In this document: one piece after another, positions 45,588 through 56,385 of the stretch | Position numbering within the stretch: the stretch's first letter is position 1 | Layout of the letters: each line of letters opens with the position of its first letter | From: Viridothelium virens | Taxonomy: Eukaryota; Ascomycota; Dothideomycetes; Trypetheliales; Trypetheliaceae | Reading direction: 5' to 3' | DNA: 64,000 bases | Assembly: GCA_010094025.1 (NCBI GenBank) | Contig: ML991800.1 | Span: 62,001 to 126,000, forward strand | Notes under the pieces: model-generated | Databases searched by the model: none | Told to the model about the DNA's origin: nothing | What the model saw: the letters and a program-made list of their open reading frames with translations, nothing else | Position numbers and translations under genes: made by a program

Positions 45588-48319
45588 TCAGGCTGCAACC
45601 GTCACCCCTCCCCTTTGTGCACTCACTCGGCTCCCTCCATTCCGGACCGCCCCAGGTCTAGAGAGTGTGTACTTGGCAAAAGCCCGTCCCAGTGCCTTCT
45701 TACACGCCAGCTTCTGGCTTCCGACAAATGAGTCGACCGCAACGGCAATGGCACGATCAATATCGGAGCTCGAGCAGAATTCCGAGAGGCGCATCTTAGC
45801 GAAGGCTTCTGCAATGCGGAGGATCGCTTCAAGATGGCGAACCTAAGTCAAATACCTGTCAGTACTTATCACGGGTGGAGATACGTAGAGGACGTAGAGG
45901 TGTGAGGATTATGACAAGTAGAAACTTACAGTAATAGGATAGGCACCCGTGGCGAGTGACTCTCGCCTCATATCCGAGAAAAGCCTTGCAATTTTCTCCT
46001 GATCGATCTGGTATAGTTTCGGCCGACACCGTTCACGAGCAAAAAGGATATATTTCCTCAACAGCTCTTGCGGGATCTCGCTCTTGGGCTCTGCCTCGTC
46101 CCCATCTTCTGCAGCACCATCATCCTTATGCATCGAATCTTGCGTCTGCGTGTTTCCCGCATTCTGAGCATCCGGGTGAGACCTGCCGTGCGAATTTACA
46201 ACGAAGTTTGCCAGACGCTCGTCCTCATTCGGATCCACGGTGTCGCGGACAACGCAAAGAATGTCGAAACGCGATAGGATGGGCTCGGTCAGTTCGACGT
46301 TCTGGGAGAAGGGTACAGTGCTGTTGTAGCGACCACCGACCGGGTTGGCCGCTGCAACAATGGCGCATCGGGCTTGGAGAGTGGTCACGATGCCTGCTTT
46401 GCTGATGGAGATGGTCTGCTGCTCCATGGCTTCGTGGATGGACGTCCGGTCTTGATCGTTCATCTTATCGAACTCATCGATGAGGCAGGTTCCCTTGTCG
46501 GCCAGTACCAAGGCACCGCCTTCGAGTGTCCATTCCGAGGTCATTGGATCGCGACGTACGCTGGCGGTCAATCCGACGGCAGAGGCACCTTGACCGGTCG
46601 CGAAGACAGCACGGTGGGCACTCTTCTCGATATACTTGAGCACTTGAGACTTCGCGGTGCCTGGGTCACCAAGCAGGAGAATGTTGATATCGCCACGGAT
46701 GGTATGTTTGCCCTCAGCTTCTTTACTTACACCTCCAAACAAGCTGAGCGCAACTGCTGTCTTGATGTCTGTATGGCCATAGATGCTGGGCGCAATGGAA
46801 GCAATGATCTTGTCCACGATCGCTGGGTCCCGGGCTAAGGCACGGATCTGGCGTTCGTCGTCTTCGGCAAGGCGGAAACCAGCGAGTTGATCATGGCTTT
46901 TAACAACATAGTTGGCCTCTAGAACGGTAGCAAAGACGGGGAACCCATTTTTATTGTTCAGCGCGGCATCGTAGTTGTTGCGATATATTCCAGTAATTTC
47001 GACCTCTTCTCCTGGTTTGGCCGAGTCAATTAGATCCCACAGAAGAATGACTTCTCTGTGACGAGGTAGCCGACCAGGCGGAACAGTCCCAGGAGCTTCC
47101 TGGAGGGTAAGCTTTTGGTAATTGCGGTACACTGTCTTTTCCGAATTCAATGTGAACGGTCCGCGAGACTGACAGCTATGGCAAAAGGAAACTTTGACCT
47201 CGACTTGCGAGTCCTGAGGGAAGGGACCTAGAGTGATGCCGCATTTCGTGCAATCGAACTTGACATACTTCAACTGCGGGAAGACACCTGTTCGTCGCGT
47301 TACTACACCACTGACTCGTACAAGGCAGTTAAGATGGGTTTGGCGTAGTTGGCGAAGCGTGTATTGAACAGGAAGATCTGTGATCCGAACGTGAATTTCT
47401 GAGTGTATCCGCTCATAATCAGGATAGTGAAGCAGAGTGACTTCCATCGCTACGGAATCAAAAATCTTGAGCATCTCAGTCGGCGTGTTCGCCAAGAAAT
47501 AGGCTAGAGTGGCTTTTGACTCCGCCAGATGGTCGAATGAGACTTCCAGAGATTCTGCATTGACTTCACCAAGTGTTCGGATGCGCATGCCGTAGACCGA
47601 ATGGCCATGTTCGTCAGTATATTCTGTGAGGAAGGACTTGAATTCTCGCGCAATCGCCTTGTATGCGGCCGGTTGAGCAACCCAGTCTGTTAGACTCGCA
47701 GCTTTAACATCTTGGAGTGCTTCTAGAGAAAGCTCCTCAGCCATGATGTCTTCAGCCATGTCCATATCGTCTTGATCTTCGTCATAGCGGTGCCTTCGGC
47801 GCCTGGGCTGTCTTGCGAGGTCCATGACGCCGTCTGCATCCTCGTCCTGAAGGAAGGCCGCCGGCATTCGGCGGGCTCTAGCAAGTTCTCGATCTCGACG
47901 GTTGAGGCGGGCCTCAAGCTGACGACGCGCTGCAGGGTCAAGCTCGTCATAATCCCCTTCGTCATCAATTCCAATTCCTTCGTAAGCGTCGTCTTCTTTG
48001 CGGTTGTAGTCTTGCTCAAAATTGTCGGCAAACAGGTCAATGCCTGCTTCATCTTCCGCCATTTCATCAGCATCATCAATGTCGCCAATCAAGTCGGCGT
48101 CCGGATCAGCATCATCATCCTCATCTAAATCGCGTGGGAAGACAGGTGGTGATGAAGCGGGGGCTGACGTTTTGTTATTCCAAATGCTATTCACGATGGT
48201 TCTGGCTACTCACGACTCGATGGAGGCGCAGCGGAGGCAGATGACATAGGAACATCGTCGTCTTCTCGCGTTCGCTTCCGGCCAGGATTAGTCGGCAGGC
48301 CGCGGTTCGCGGAAGACAT
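45588..48319 (-). CDS. mcm2: DNA replication licensing factor Mcm2
   Basis: Three exons (48319-48214, 48163-45930, 45842-45588) join in frame to 864 residues. The N-terminus (MSSANRGLPTNPGRKRTRED) is basic, then acidic, as in Mcm2. Next come the zinc-binding site (CTKCG and CHSCQ, about residue 337 onward), Walker A GDPGTAKS (about 531), Walker B with IDEFDKM (about 596), and the arginine finger SRFD (about 664). The winged-helix end reads VRHLEAILRIAEAFAKMRLSEF. Mcm2 is one subunit of the MCM2-7 helicase loaded at origins in G1, and its N-terminus also binds histones H3-H4. The upstream region has two ACGCGT boxes and a CGCGAAA box within 195 bp of the start, the layout expected for G1/S control by MBF/SBF factors. 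Confidence 0.97.
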
Positions 48320-49469
48320 GTTGGGCCGTAATGGAGAACTAGCAAGTTATCAGCATGGAACAAAGATTGAATTGAAGCTCGTGAAGTACCTCATTGGGAT
48401 CTATGTCTTGCTTGGCATGCAATAGGGGATGATGAAGAACGGTGAAAGGATGAAGAGGCGGGGAAGGCGGAAGTGGTTCGGAAGACGCGTTTCGCGTTCC
48501 ACTTAACGCGTGTCGCGTCTTGCCAACTATCTGTCCCGTGATCTCTCTGGCAGAGGTCGAGCCCTTGATATCATTGGTCTGACAAGCGTCAACTTTGGCG
48601 TCCCCACTTCAGCCACACTCTGTGATTTCTCCAAGAGCAAAATTCCCAACCGTCGTTACTTTAGATGGGTCGTGATTCACACTGCCGGATCTCTAAGACA
48701 TAGGGCAAGAATATTAGAGCAATTAACAAAGATTGATGGCTGATGTAGACACTTCAATGGCCAGTCTGCTGGCGTACCGCATCTAATGACTACAACTCCC
48801 GAACTCACAGTGTTCACACCCTCAGTGCCAGATTATTATCCGAGCCATTGTACAGCTCAGCTATCGTCAGTTGCAATCTGAGTTTGTGAGTTTCAATGGA
48901 GTTCTTCAGGCTCTATCAACGAGTAGCGCTGTCCGTTTTCGGCTCAGCCTTTGTCTTTTGGAGTGGTCATCGGCGAGAAAGTGGGAGAGCTGCTGTCCCC
49001 AAGCAGACTTCGTATCAGGGTTACATTTGTGATTAGAAAGAGAGTTGCAATAAATGCTAATCCCCGCGGAATCCTTATCTATGGCATACGCCGTACCCCC
49101 TGGGACTGGTAGGCTGAAACGAAGATGTGCGCTTGGCGATCTACGCAAACGTCCTGCACCCTTTGCCTCCAACAGTCCTTTATAGCGAGGCACGTGTGCC
49201 GGATTTGCTCGGCTCCACTATAATCACCTCAGAGTCTAGATTCATAGGCTCCACAATGAGAAGGTGGCTCACTTACATGCGCCTAGACATGCCTAGTGTG
49301 CGCCATCCTACTTATCTACCCGTGCTACCCCTCCACCTTTATTATTTTTTTTACGAGCTTCCAACGGCGGTCTGAACGATGAAGTTACTTAGCTGACACT
49401 CCCCTTCAACGATTCTGGTATTCGGTTGATCGATCTTTGTCCTCTGAAACTACAACGTCAGCTCTCGGC
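48320..49469. other. Divergent region between mcm2 and the HAK gene
   Basis: About 1.15 kb. The mcm2 side holds the ACGCGT cluster described separately. The rest, up to the transporter start, shows no gene and no named motif. Confidence 0.5.
48485..48519. promoter_or_regulatory. MluI cell-cycle boxes (ACGCGT x2) and an SCB-like CGCGAAA upstream of mcm2
   Basis: ACGCGT occurs at 48485-48490 and 48506-48511, with TTTCGCG (reverse CGCGAAA, the Swi4-type box) at 48490-48496. They lie 166-200 bp upstream of the mcm2 ATG. MCM genes are known MBF targets in yeasts, so the match is expected. The block AACGCGTGTCGCGTC (48505-48519) recurs at 52531. Confidence 0.75.
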
Positions 49470-52092
49470 ATGACCACGATTCAGTTCGAGGAACCCATAA
49501 GGGTAACTAGGAATCGTCCAATAACTTCTGGCCTTGACGATGGCATTCACAATATCCGTTCGCGATCGAGGGGCTCATCCGCAGAACGGCGGAGCTTCAG
49601 AAGGACAAAGACGCCCGATGTAGAAGATGAAGATCCTGGCCTCAGGCAGAAAGGAGACTACAAGCAAAAACAGGTCTACAATGTCCTACCGCCTTTTGAA
49701 AGGCCTTGCTCATTCCAAGCAGATCTTTCATGGTAAACATCTGCTTTGGTTAAGCTACCAATCAATCGGTGTAATTTACGGCGACATCGGGACAAGCCCG
49801 TTATACGTCTATTCCTCAACTTTCTCCGCTCCACCTGACAAGAAAGATCTGGTGGGAGTACTATCCATCATTATTTGGACAATTACTATGATGGTCACGG
49901 TGAAGTACATACTGGTCATACTTCGGGCGGACAATGATGGTGAAGGCGGAACTTTCAGCACTTATTCCCTGTTAAGTCGCTACGTAAAGTCAACCTTTCC
50001 CCTTCCCCTTTCGCATGCTAACCTGGCCGTCCATATCCAGTTGAACATTACCAATCGTGACCCGAGAGAAGCCTCGCTGATTGAAATGAAACGATACTTA
50101 TCTGGCGATCTTGAGACTGCTGGCCGATACATGCGGTATGGTATTGAGAAAAGCACATTCATCAAAGCACTCTTGAAAGTGATCGGGGTTCTTGCTGTCA
50201 CAATGGTTATGTCAGATGGTGTTCTAACTCCAGCTCAGTCGGTCCTTGGCGCGGTGCAGGGTATAGAGGTAGTAGATCCGTCCATTTCGAAAGGGACTGT
50301 AATCGGTGTAACCGCTGCAATCCTGATTCTTCTATTCGTGATCCAACCTTTTGGCACTACCAAACTTGCTACCACATTTGCACCCATTATCATCATCTGG
50401 CTCGCTTTCAATGCTGTCTTTGGAATCTACAATCTCGCCAAGTACGATTGGACGGTCCTCGAAGCCTTCAATCCCGGATATGCTTTCGAATACCTGATTC
50501 GACACAAGGAAGCAGGCTGGAGATCTCTTGGGGGAGTCCTCCTGTCCTTCACAGGAGTCGAGGCGCTCTTTGCAGACCTGGGTGCGTTCAGCATGAGAGC
50601 CATTCAGCTTAGCTGGCTGTGCTATACTTTTCCCTGTCTCCTATTGGCCTACACTGGACAAGCTGCTTACATCAGTACTCATCCTGAGGGATATTCTAAT
50701 CCATTCTTTAACGCCGCGCCTCATGGCACTATCTATCCGGCGTTGATCATTGCTATACTTGCAGCAATTGTAGCCTCGCAAGCCATCATCACAGCAACAT
50801 TTCAGGTATGCACACCCGGTTTCATGTGAATGAGAAAGCCTTTTTCAACTAACGCATCATAAGCTTGTAGCGCAGGTTATGAAGCTCTCGTATTTCCCTC
50901 AAATCAAAGTCGTGCATACCTCAAAAACATTTCACGGGCAGCTGTATGTACCTGTCGTCAATTGGCTTCTGATGGTCGGAACGGTGCTTGTTGCGAGCAT
51001 CTACAACAACGTAAGACTACTACCTCGAGAAAGAACGCGCCTGCTAATCAATCGGTATAGACGACTTCTCTCGGGAATGCTTATGGCTGCTGTGTCATGT
51101 TTGTCACATTTTTCGATACCTGCATGGTCTCACTGACCGCTATCTTCGTGTGGCGCATCAGCCCATGGATTGTCTTCTTTGTATGGTTAGTCATAGCATC
51201 GCTGGACGGTACGTATCTGTCATCGGCGTTGACCAAGGTTCCTGATGGAGCTTGGTTTACTCTGACACTTGCTTTCATACTCGCCATGCTACTAATCTTG
51301 TGGAGGTTTGGAAAGGAGCAACAGTGGGCGGCGGAGGCAGAGGACAGGCATCCTACATCCCATTTCGTTACGCCCCGCGGTGATGGTCAGGTTCAACTAG
51401 TCCAGAAGTACGGTGGACGCGTGATGAGCCCGATTCAGGGCTTTGGCATCTTCTTCGACAAAGCTGGCGAAACTACGCCCATCGTCTTCAGCCAATTCGC
51501 TATGAAACTGGTCGCCATGCCAGAAGTCTCGGTGTTCTTCCATCTACGTCCTCTGGAAACGCCTTCGGTCGCACCTGAAGATCGTTATACTGTCTCACGA
51601 CTTTCAATTCCGAATACATATCGAGTTGTTTGTCGCCACGGCTTTAATGATGAAGTCATTACCCCAGACCTTGCATCTGTGATCTATGAGCAAGTGCGCA
51701 TCGCCATCGTAACGCGCAAGAGCAAGCGCGACCAACGCAGTCAGCATGAGTCCGGGCCAGAACCAGTCCTCCCAGGCTCCCACGGTGTCGTCGTTGTGAA
51801 CTCTACGGAAGAGCCGGACAGCATCAACCTCACAAAGAAGGAAGTCTCAAGTAGCACAGAAGAGAAGACAGCCAGAGATCTCGAGCTGAACATGGTCGAG
51901 CAGGCCTATGAGCACCAAGTTCTCTACATCATCGGCAAAGAGCAGATGAAAGTCAAGCCTAAGACTGGCTTGTTCCGTGCGCTGCTGCTGCATCTGTTCC
52001 TATGGCTCAGGGAGAACACAAGAACCAAGATCGCAAACCTAAGGGTGCCGATGGACCGGGTCATTGAGGTCGGTTTCGTGAAGGAGGTCTAG
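49470..52092 (+). CDS. HAK/KUP-family high-affinity potassium transporter
   Basis: Five exons (49470-49673, 49720-49983, 50041-50805, 50864-51010, 51061-52092) join in frame to 803 residues. The KUP signature is clear: LWLSYQSIGVIYGDIGTSPLYVYSSTF near residue 78, then DNDGEGGTFSTYSLLSRY, VMSDGVLTPAQSVLGAVQG, FADLGAFS and ATFQLVAQVMKLSYFPQIKVVHTS (K+ pore-helix segments). About twelve membrane spans precede a cytosolic tail that ends NLRVPMDRVIEVGF. The protein imports K+ with H+ across the plasma membrane at low external K+. The second intron (49984-50040, 57 bp) has no in-frame stop. I call it an intron because it carries a GCTAAC branch site and a CAG acceptor, and its removal gives the conserved SRYLNITNRDPRE. 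The tail has an Asp/Glu/Lys-rich insert. Confidence 0.95.
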
Positions 52093-52638
52093 CGTTTGCT
52101 CTTCTTCCATTCACAAATAAATTCAGCGCAATGAAGGTATTCAGAATCTACAAATTTTAGACGAGGGAAATACCAGGTACGGAATGTGATTTCCGGGTTA
52201 TCCTTGCAGCGGCCATCCAGATATAGATTACATTTTCTTTTTGATAGACGAATCAATGTTCCGGATATATCATGCTCGTGGTAATAAAATAGCGATCGCT
52301 TCCATTGATTGGCTTTCATTTAGGAAATTTATTGCGAAATGGCCAGTCACTATGATATATCGTATATAGAACATCAGGATAGGATCTTCTCGTACCTTGA
52401 TTTTTCTGATCACTAGAGTTTCCTGAGTAGGTTGATTGGTTTCGTTGATATCGCTCAATTTGAAAATTATCTTACGAAGGAACCTTCAATTGGGTGCAAG
52501 TTTGGTAACGCGGGAGGTAATTAAAGGTTCAACGCGTGTCGCGTCGTTGCCCGCAACTTATGCTGCGGCGGGGAGCTCACCCGGATGCTTGCTCCATCGC
52601 ACCCATCCACGGCTTCCTATGCAAAGAACTTTTCGACC
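52093..52638. other. Spacer between HAK and the UBR7-like gene
   Basis: AT-rich 3' UTR followed by the promoter of the UBR7-like gene with the ACGCGT element at 52531-52545. No other gene is seen. Confidence 0.5.
52531..52545. promoter_or_regulatory. Copy of the mcm2 ACGCGT element upstream of the UBR7-like gene
   Basis: AACGCGTGTCGCGTC is identical over 15 bp to 48505-48519 in the mcm2 promoter, and a TTGCC follows within one or two bases in both. It ends 93 bp before the ATG. Confidence 0.6.
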
Positions 52639-54334
52639 ATGGCTGATAACAATTCGCAGACTTCGGAGCTTTCGCAGACTGCCCAAGAGTAATGTTCATC
52701 TATTTGAACCTCAGATTTGTCACTGACATTGTCGCTAGGTACATCAACAGTCAGCTGGAATTAGAACAAGAAGCTCGAGAAGCGCTACCATACGTGAGTC
52801 GCACGACAACGCGCTGAACAAATTTCGAGACTAATGTATGCTTCAACAGCAATTCGATTCTTGCACTAAGCCGCTTGGTCCTCTCCGGCAAAGCCTCTTC
52901 TCATGCCTCACCTGCAACCCTCCACCTACCTCACCATCAGAGCATTACACCCCGGCCGGCGTTTGCTACTCTTGCTCAATCTCCTGTCATGGCGAACACC
53001 AACTCGTCGAGCTTTTCAATAAGCGCAATTTCGTATGCGACTGTGGCACAACGCGATTGCCGTCCACCTCGCCATGCTCCCTCCGAACGAATGAGGCAGG
53101 GTCCAAAGGAGGTGTACACTCTGAGAAGCCCGCGTCGGAGAACAAATACAATCAGAACTTTCAAAACCGATTCTGTGGGTGTGGACAAGAATATGACCCT
53201 CATACTGAAAAAGGGACCATGTTCCAATGCATTGGGCTTGGTACTGTGGAAGATGGTGGCTGCGGAGAAGACTGGTGGCATCCAGAGTGTGTAGTCGGTC
53301 TACCGCGTGATTGGAACAAGAAGCAGGCATTGACGAAAATACCTGACGCCCAAACTCTCAGTGGCCTTCCGAATGGGCACGTTCTCAACGGAGAGGTTAC
53401 TCATGAACGGGATCATGCTGCGAACGGAGACGCAGAGCAAGTAGCTGGAGGTGAAGATGATGACCCTCCGATGCCTCCTGGCTTTCCTGCGGAAGAAGAA
53501 TTTGAACATTTCGTATGCTATAAATGCGTCAAGGCTTTCCCGTGGATTAAGCGATACGCTGGTACTGAAGGATTCTTACCTGCCGTTCACTACCGACCGC
53601 AGAGCCAGGCAATTGAATCCAATGGTGCCGACAACCTGGAGGAAGCATCAGAAACAAGCAGAAAGCGTAAAGCAGATGACATTGATGATATGCCAAGTGC
53701 AGAGTCCTCAACCAAACGCCAAAAGAGTGATGAAGAGGCCGCTGTCAATGGCAACTCCAACCATGAGGCAAACACATCCCCCACAATGTCGCCCTGCAAA
53801 TTTGAGAAACTTCCACCTTCCCCCACCGATTACGTCTCCATCTGTCTAAAGGAAGATTTCCGTCCGCATCTCTGCCGTTGTCCCAACCACTTCCCTCTTC
53901 TCCGAACACATCCCGCTCTCCTCGACGAAGAACCGACCTACTCCCCTCCTCTTTCACGCTCATCATCACCCGCTCCTGGCTCTGTCGGCTCCCGCTCCCT
54001 CCTCGAGCGCGGCGAAGCTGCGCTTAGTAATGTTGATCGTGTACGGGCAATTGAGGGCGTGATGGTGTACAATCATCTGCGGGACAAGGTCAAGGACTTC
54101 TTACGGCCATATGCGGAGAGTGGACAGGCAGTTGGGGCGGAGGATATCAAGCAGTATTTTGAACGACTGAGGGGAGATCAGGAGGCAATCAAGCAGGCCG
54201 GGGAAGGGGTAAATGGAGAGGACGGTGGGACGGATGGAGATGGCGATTCGAGGAGGGAACAGAGTGGTAAGTCTCAAGAATCATGCTCTCAAATCATATG
54301 AGAACGTGCACTGACATAAGGGATAGGGTATTGA
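52639..54334 (+). CDS. UBR7-like protein (UBR box plus PHD-type finger, Mlo2 family)
   Basis: Four exons (52639-52688, 52739-52793, 52850-54266, 54321-54334) join in frame to 511 residues. The start MADNNSQTSELSQTAQEY is followed by a UBR box at about residues 45-105: CLTCNPPP, GVCYSCSISCHGEH, FVCDCGTTR. A PHD-type finger lies at about residues 130-185: RFCGCGQEYDP, MFQCIGL, CGEDWWHPECVVGLP; its later cysteines (HFVCYKCVKAFPW) come after an acidic loop. The family includes S. pombe Mlo2 and mammalian UBR7, a presumed E3 ubiquitin ligase acting on chromatin or histones. The C-terminal part is charged, then a short conserved block near EGVMVYNHLRDKVKDFLRPYAESG. The last exon is only 14 bp, so the final residues (GIGY) are less sure. 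Confidence 0.88.
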
Positions 54335-54606
54335 AACTTCTGGATTGGAAGCAGACCTGAGCCTTTGAGAAGGAGATCTTTGATGATCTGAAGCTCTCAT
54401 ATTTGTGTAATATAGTGACTTCGAAAGCGCATCTAGACACTTTCAAAACTGTATTCTGATTTTCTGCTTGCATAATGTCCACCTTCACGACGCCAGTGAA
54501 AAGCCACTCTAGTCAATTCTCGTGTGCCTCTTTTCTCATTCTCATTCCCGCATCCGTGACTCGTCTAACTATCGATCATCCCTCATCGCTCATCAGTCAT
54601 CCCTTC
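54335..54606. terminator. Convergent 3' spacer, CT-rich
   Basis: 272 bp between two converging genes. Its last 100 bp are strongly pyrimidine-rich on the + strand and continue the skewed composition of the neighbouring gene. Confidence 0.4.
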
Positions 54607-56131
54607 TCACTCCCCACTCCCCGCCCTTCCCCTCGTCGCACTCCCCGGCTGCTGCACAAACCGCCAATCCGTCGTCTTGGCCGAGCTCGCTGTCGTCGGC
54701 GTCCCCGGCCCCTTCCTCTCCACCGGACTCCAGCTCTTCCCTGGCGGTGGCGGCAATCCCACTGGCACACCCCCTACCTCCTCCGCACCCACCAGACCGC
54801 CTCCCCCTCCCCCTCCTGCACCCGCATCCAACCCCTCCGTCACCAGCCTCACCCCACCGCCCACCAACCTCCTCCCCCCTGCTCCTCCTCCCTCCTGCCC
54901 CTGCTGGCCCTGCTGCCCTTGCATCCCTTGCATCGCTTGCTGCAGCTGCATCCCCAGCGCACCCTGCCCCCCCAGCACGGACGCCGGTCCCGCTCCCGCA
55001 CCCACCCCACGCCTCTCCGCATCCGCCGCCGCCGCCGCCTCTCCCCTCCGCCTCTCCATCTCCGCCACCAGATTCTTGAAATACACCTCCGCCGCGACGC
55101 TCGCACTGTACTGCATGGGGTCCCAAGCGAAGGCGTTGGTCTCGCGCGGGTTGGCGCCGGCGAAGAGGAGCAGGCGCAGTGCTTTGAGCGAGCCGGCGGC
55201 TGAGGCGTGGTGCAGGGCTGTCGAGCCCTCGTTGTCGCGCTGGAGGACGAGTGGGTGGGGGTAGGGGTGCTTGGTGGTGGTGGTGGCGGCGGCGGCGGCG
55301 GCGACGGTAGGGTCGGAGGAGGCTGCGGGTCTGGAGAGTGGGTTGGATGGGACGGGAGATTGGGATGGAGATGTGGATGGCGATGGGAAGGCGGAGATGA
55401 GGGGCGCGGAGAGGAGGGTGCTGATTAAGGGGGTGGAGGGCTCGTGGCGGGCGGAGAGCATGAGCTGTAAGGGGTGCGGATGTTAGTGCGGTGATGGCTT
55501 GGTGGGTTGGGATGAGTTATGAGTAGTACTGGTCCCAGTGGAATTGGAGGTATGAAAGGGGAGGATGACGACAGATGCAGGATTGATGGATAGAGCGGAT
55601 AGAGACGAAGACTTACGGCATCACAGCCAGCTTTATTCTGCCACGATACACATCGTGGAAAATGCCTTATCAGCAGTTCACCAACTTCGACTTTCTCTGA
55701 TGCCGCTGCGACCATGAGGGGTGTGTCGCCGTCAGCATTGCGTGAGATACAGCTGTCTTCGTGGCCGGCGCGTATGAGGAAGTCCTGACTCGAGTCTTAG
55801 AAATTTTACCCAATGATGCGCATGTGCATGACAGTTGCTTTAACGAAAAGACGAATGTAGAGAAGAGCATTCATTTTTCTTCGTATGAGGAAAGTAAAAA
55901 GCATTTCTAAAGAGATTCGAAGGACAAAGTATGATGACCGAGAGTGCAAGAGGACCAACTCACCGCAATTTCTACCGAGCCTTCTCTGGCAGCCAGGTGA
56001 AGACTTGTATTGCTCTTATCTTCAAAATCCGGATTTTGTATCAAATCGTGGTTGTTTCGGACGATGCGTTCCACCAACTCAAGGTCGCGCAGCAGGATAG
56101 CACGACGTAGCCGAGCGGAAGGATCGATCAT
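54607..56131 (-). CDS. Ankyrin-repeat protein, likely TORC2 subunit Avo2-like
   Basis: Three exons (56131-55964, 55784-55617, 55464-54607) join in frame to 397 residues, with introns of 179 and 152 bp. The ankyrin repeats are clear: SARLRRAILLRDLELVERIVRNN, DFEDKSNTSLHLAAREGSVEIA, then RNADGDTPLMVAAASEKVEVGELLI, NKAGCDALMLSARHEPS, and DNEGSTALHHASAAGSLKALRLLLFAGANP. The later block VAAEVYFKNLVAEMERRR matches what I recall of fungal proteins annotated as TOR complex 2 subunit Avo2. That identity is a judgement from memory, not a search. The tail is low in complexity, with GQQGQQGQEGGG-type and poly-Gly runs. The whole third exon is very GC-rich with a sharp switch in GC skew (see findings). 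In yeast Avo2 is a non-essential TORC2 subunit at the plasma membrane. Confidence 0.8.
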
Positions 56132-56385
56132 ATTTCCATCATCGTCACTGATCGTGACAGAGACTTTGAATTTTTAGCTATTTGCACCACGTGCGAACAT
56201 GTCGAGTATGTCATTGAGTACTCAAGCTTGTAGTTCCCAAAGGGTCGTGGGGTGAGGTCAAGGGGGATTAGCTTGAAACATTACAGGCTGTAAGCAACAA
56301 AGAAGGCTCGAGCCATCTCGATCATGTCTATATATTAGGAAGCACCGATCTAGAATACAACTCAATTAAGGATACATCAACTATT
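56132..56385. other. Short spacer between rpn3 and the Avo2-like gene
   Basis: 254 bp holding the promoter of the ankyrin gene and the rpn3 3' UTR. No motif is seen. Confidence 0.4.

Noticed and set aside
54475-55203. Long plus-strand frames opposite the Avo2-like gene
   Set aside because: They are open only because of extreme GC content; the minus strand carries the ankyrin repeats and splice sites.
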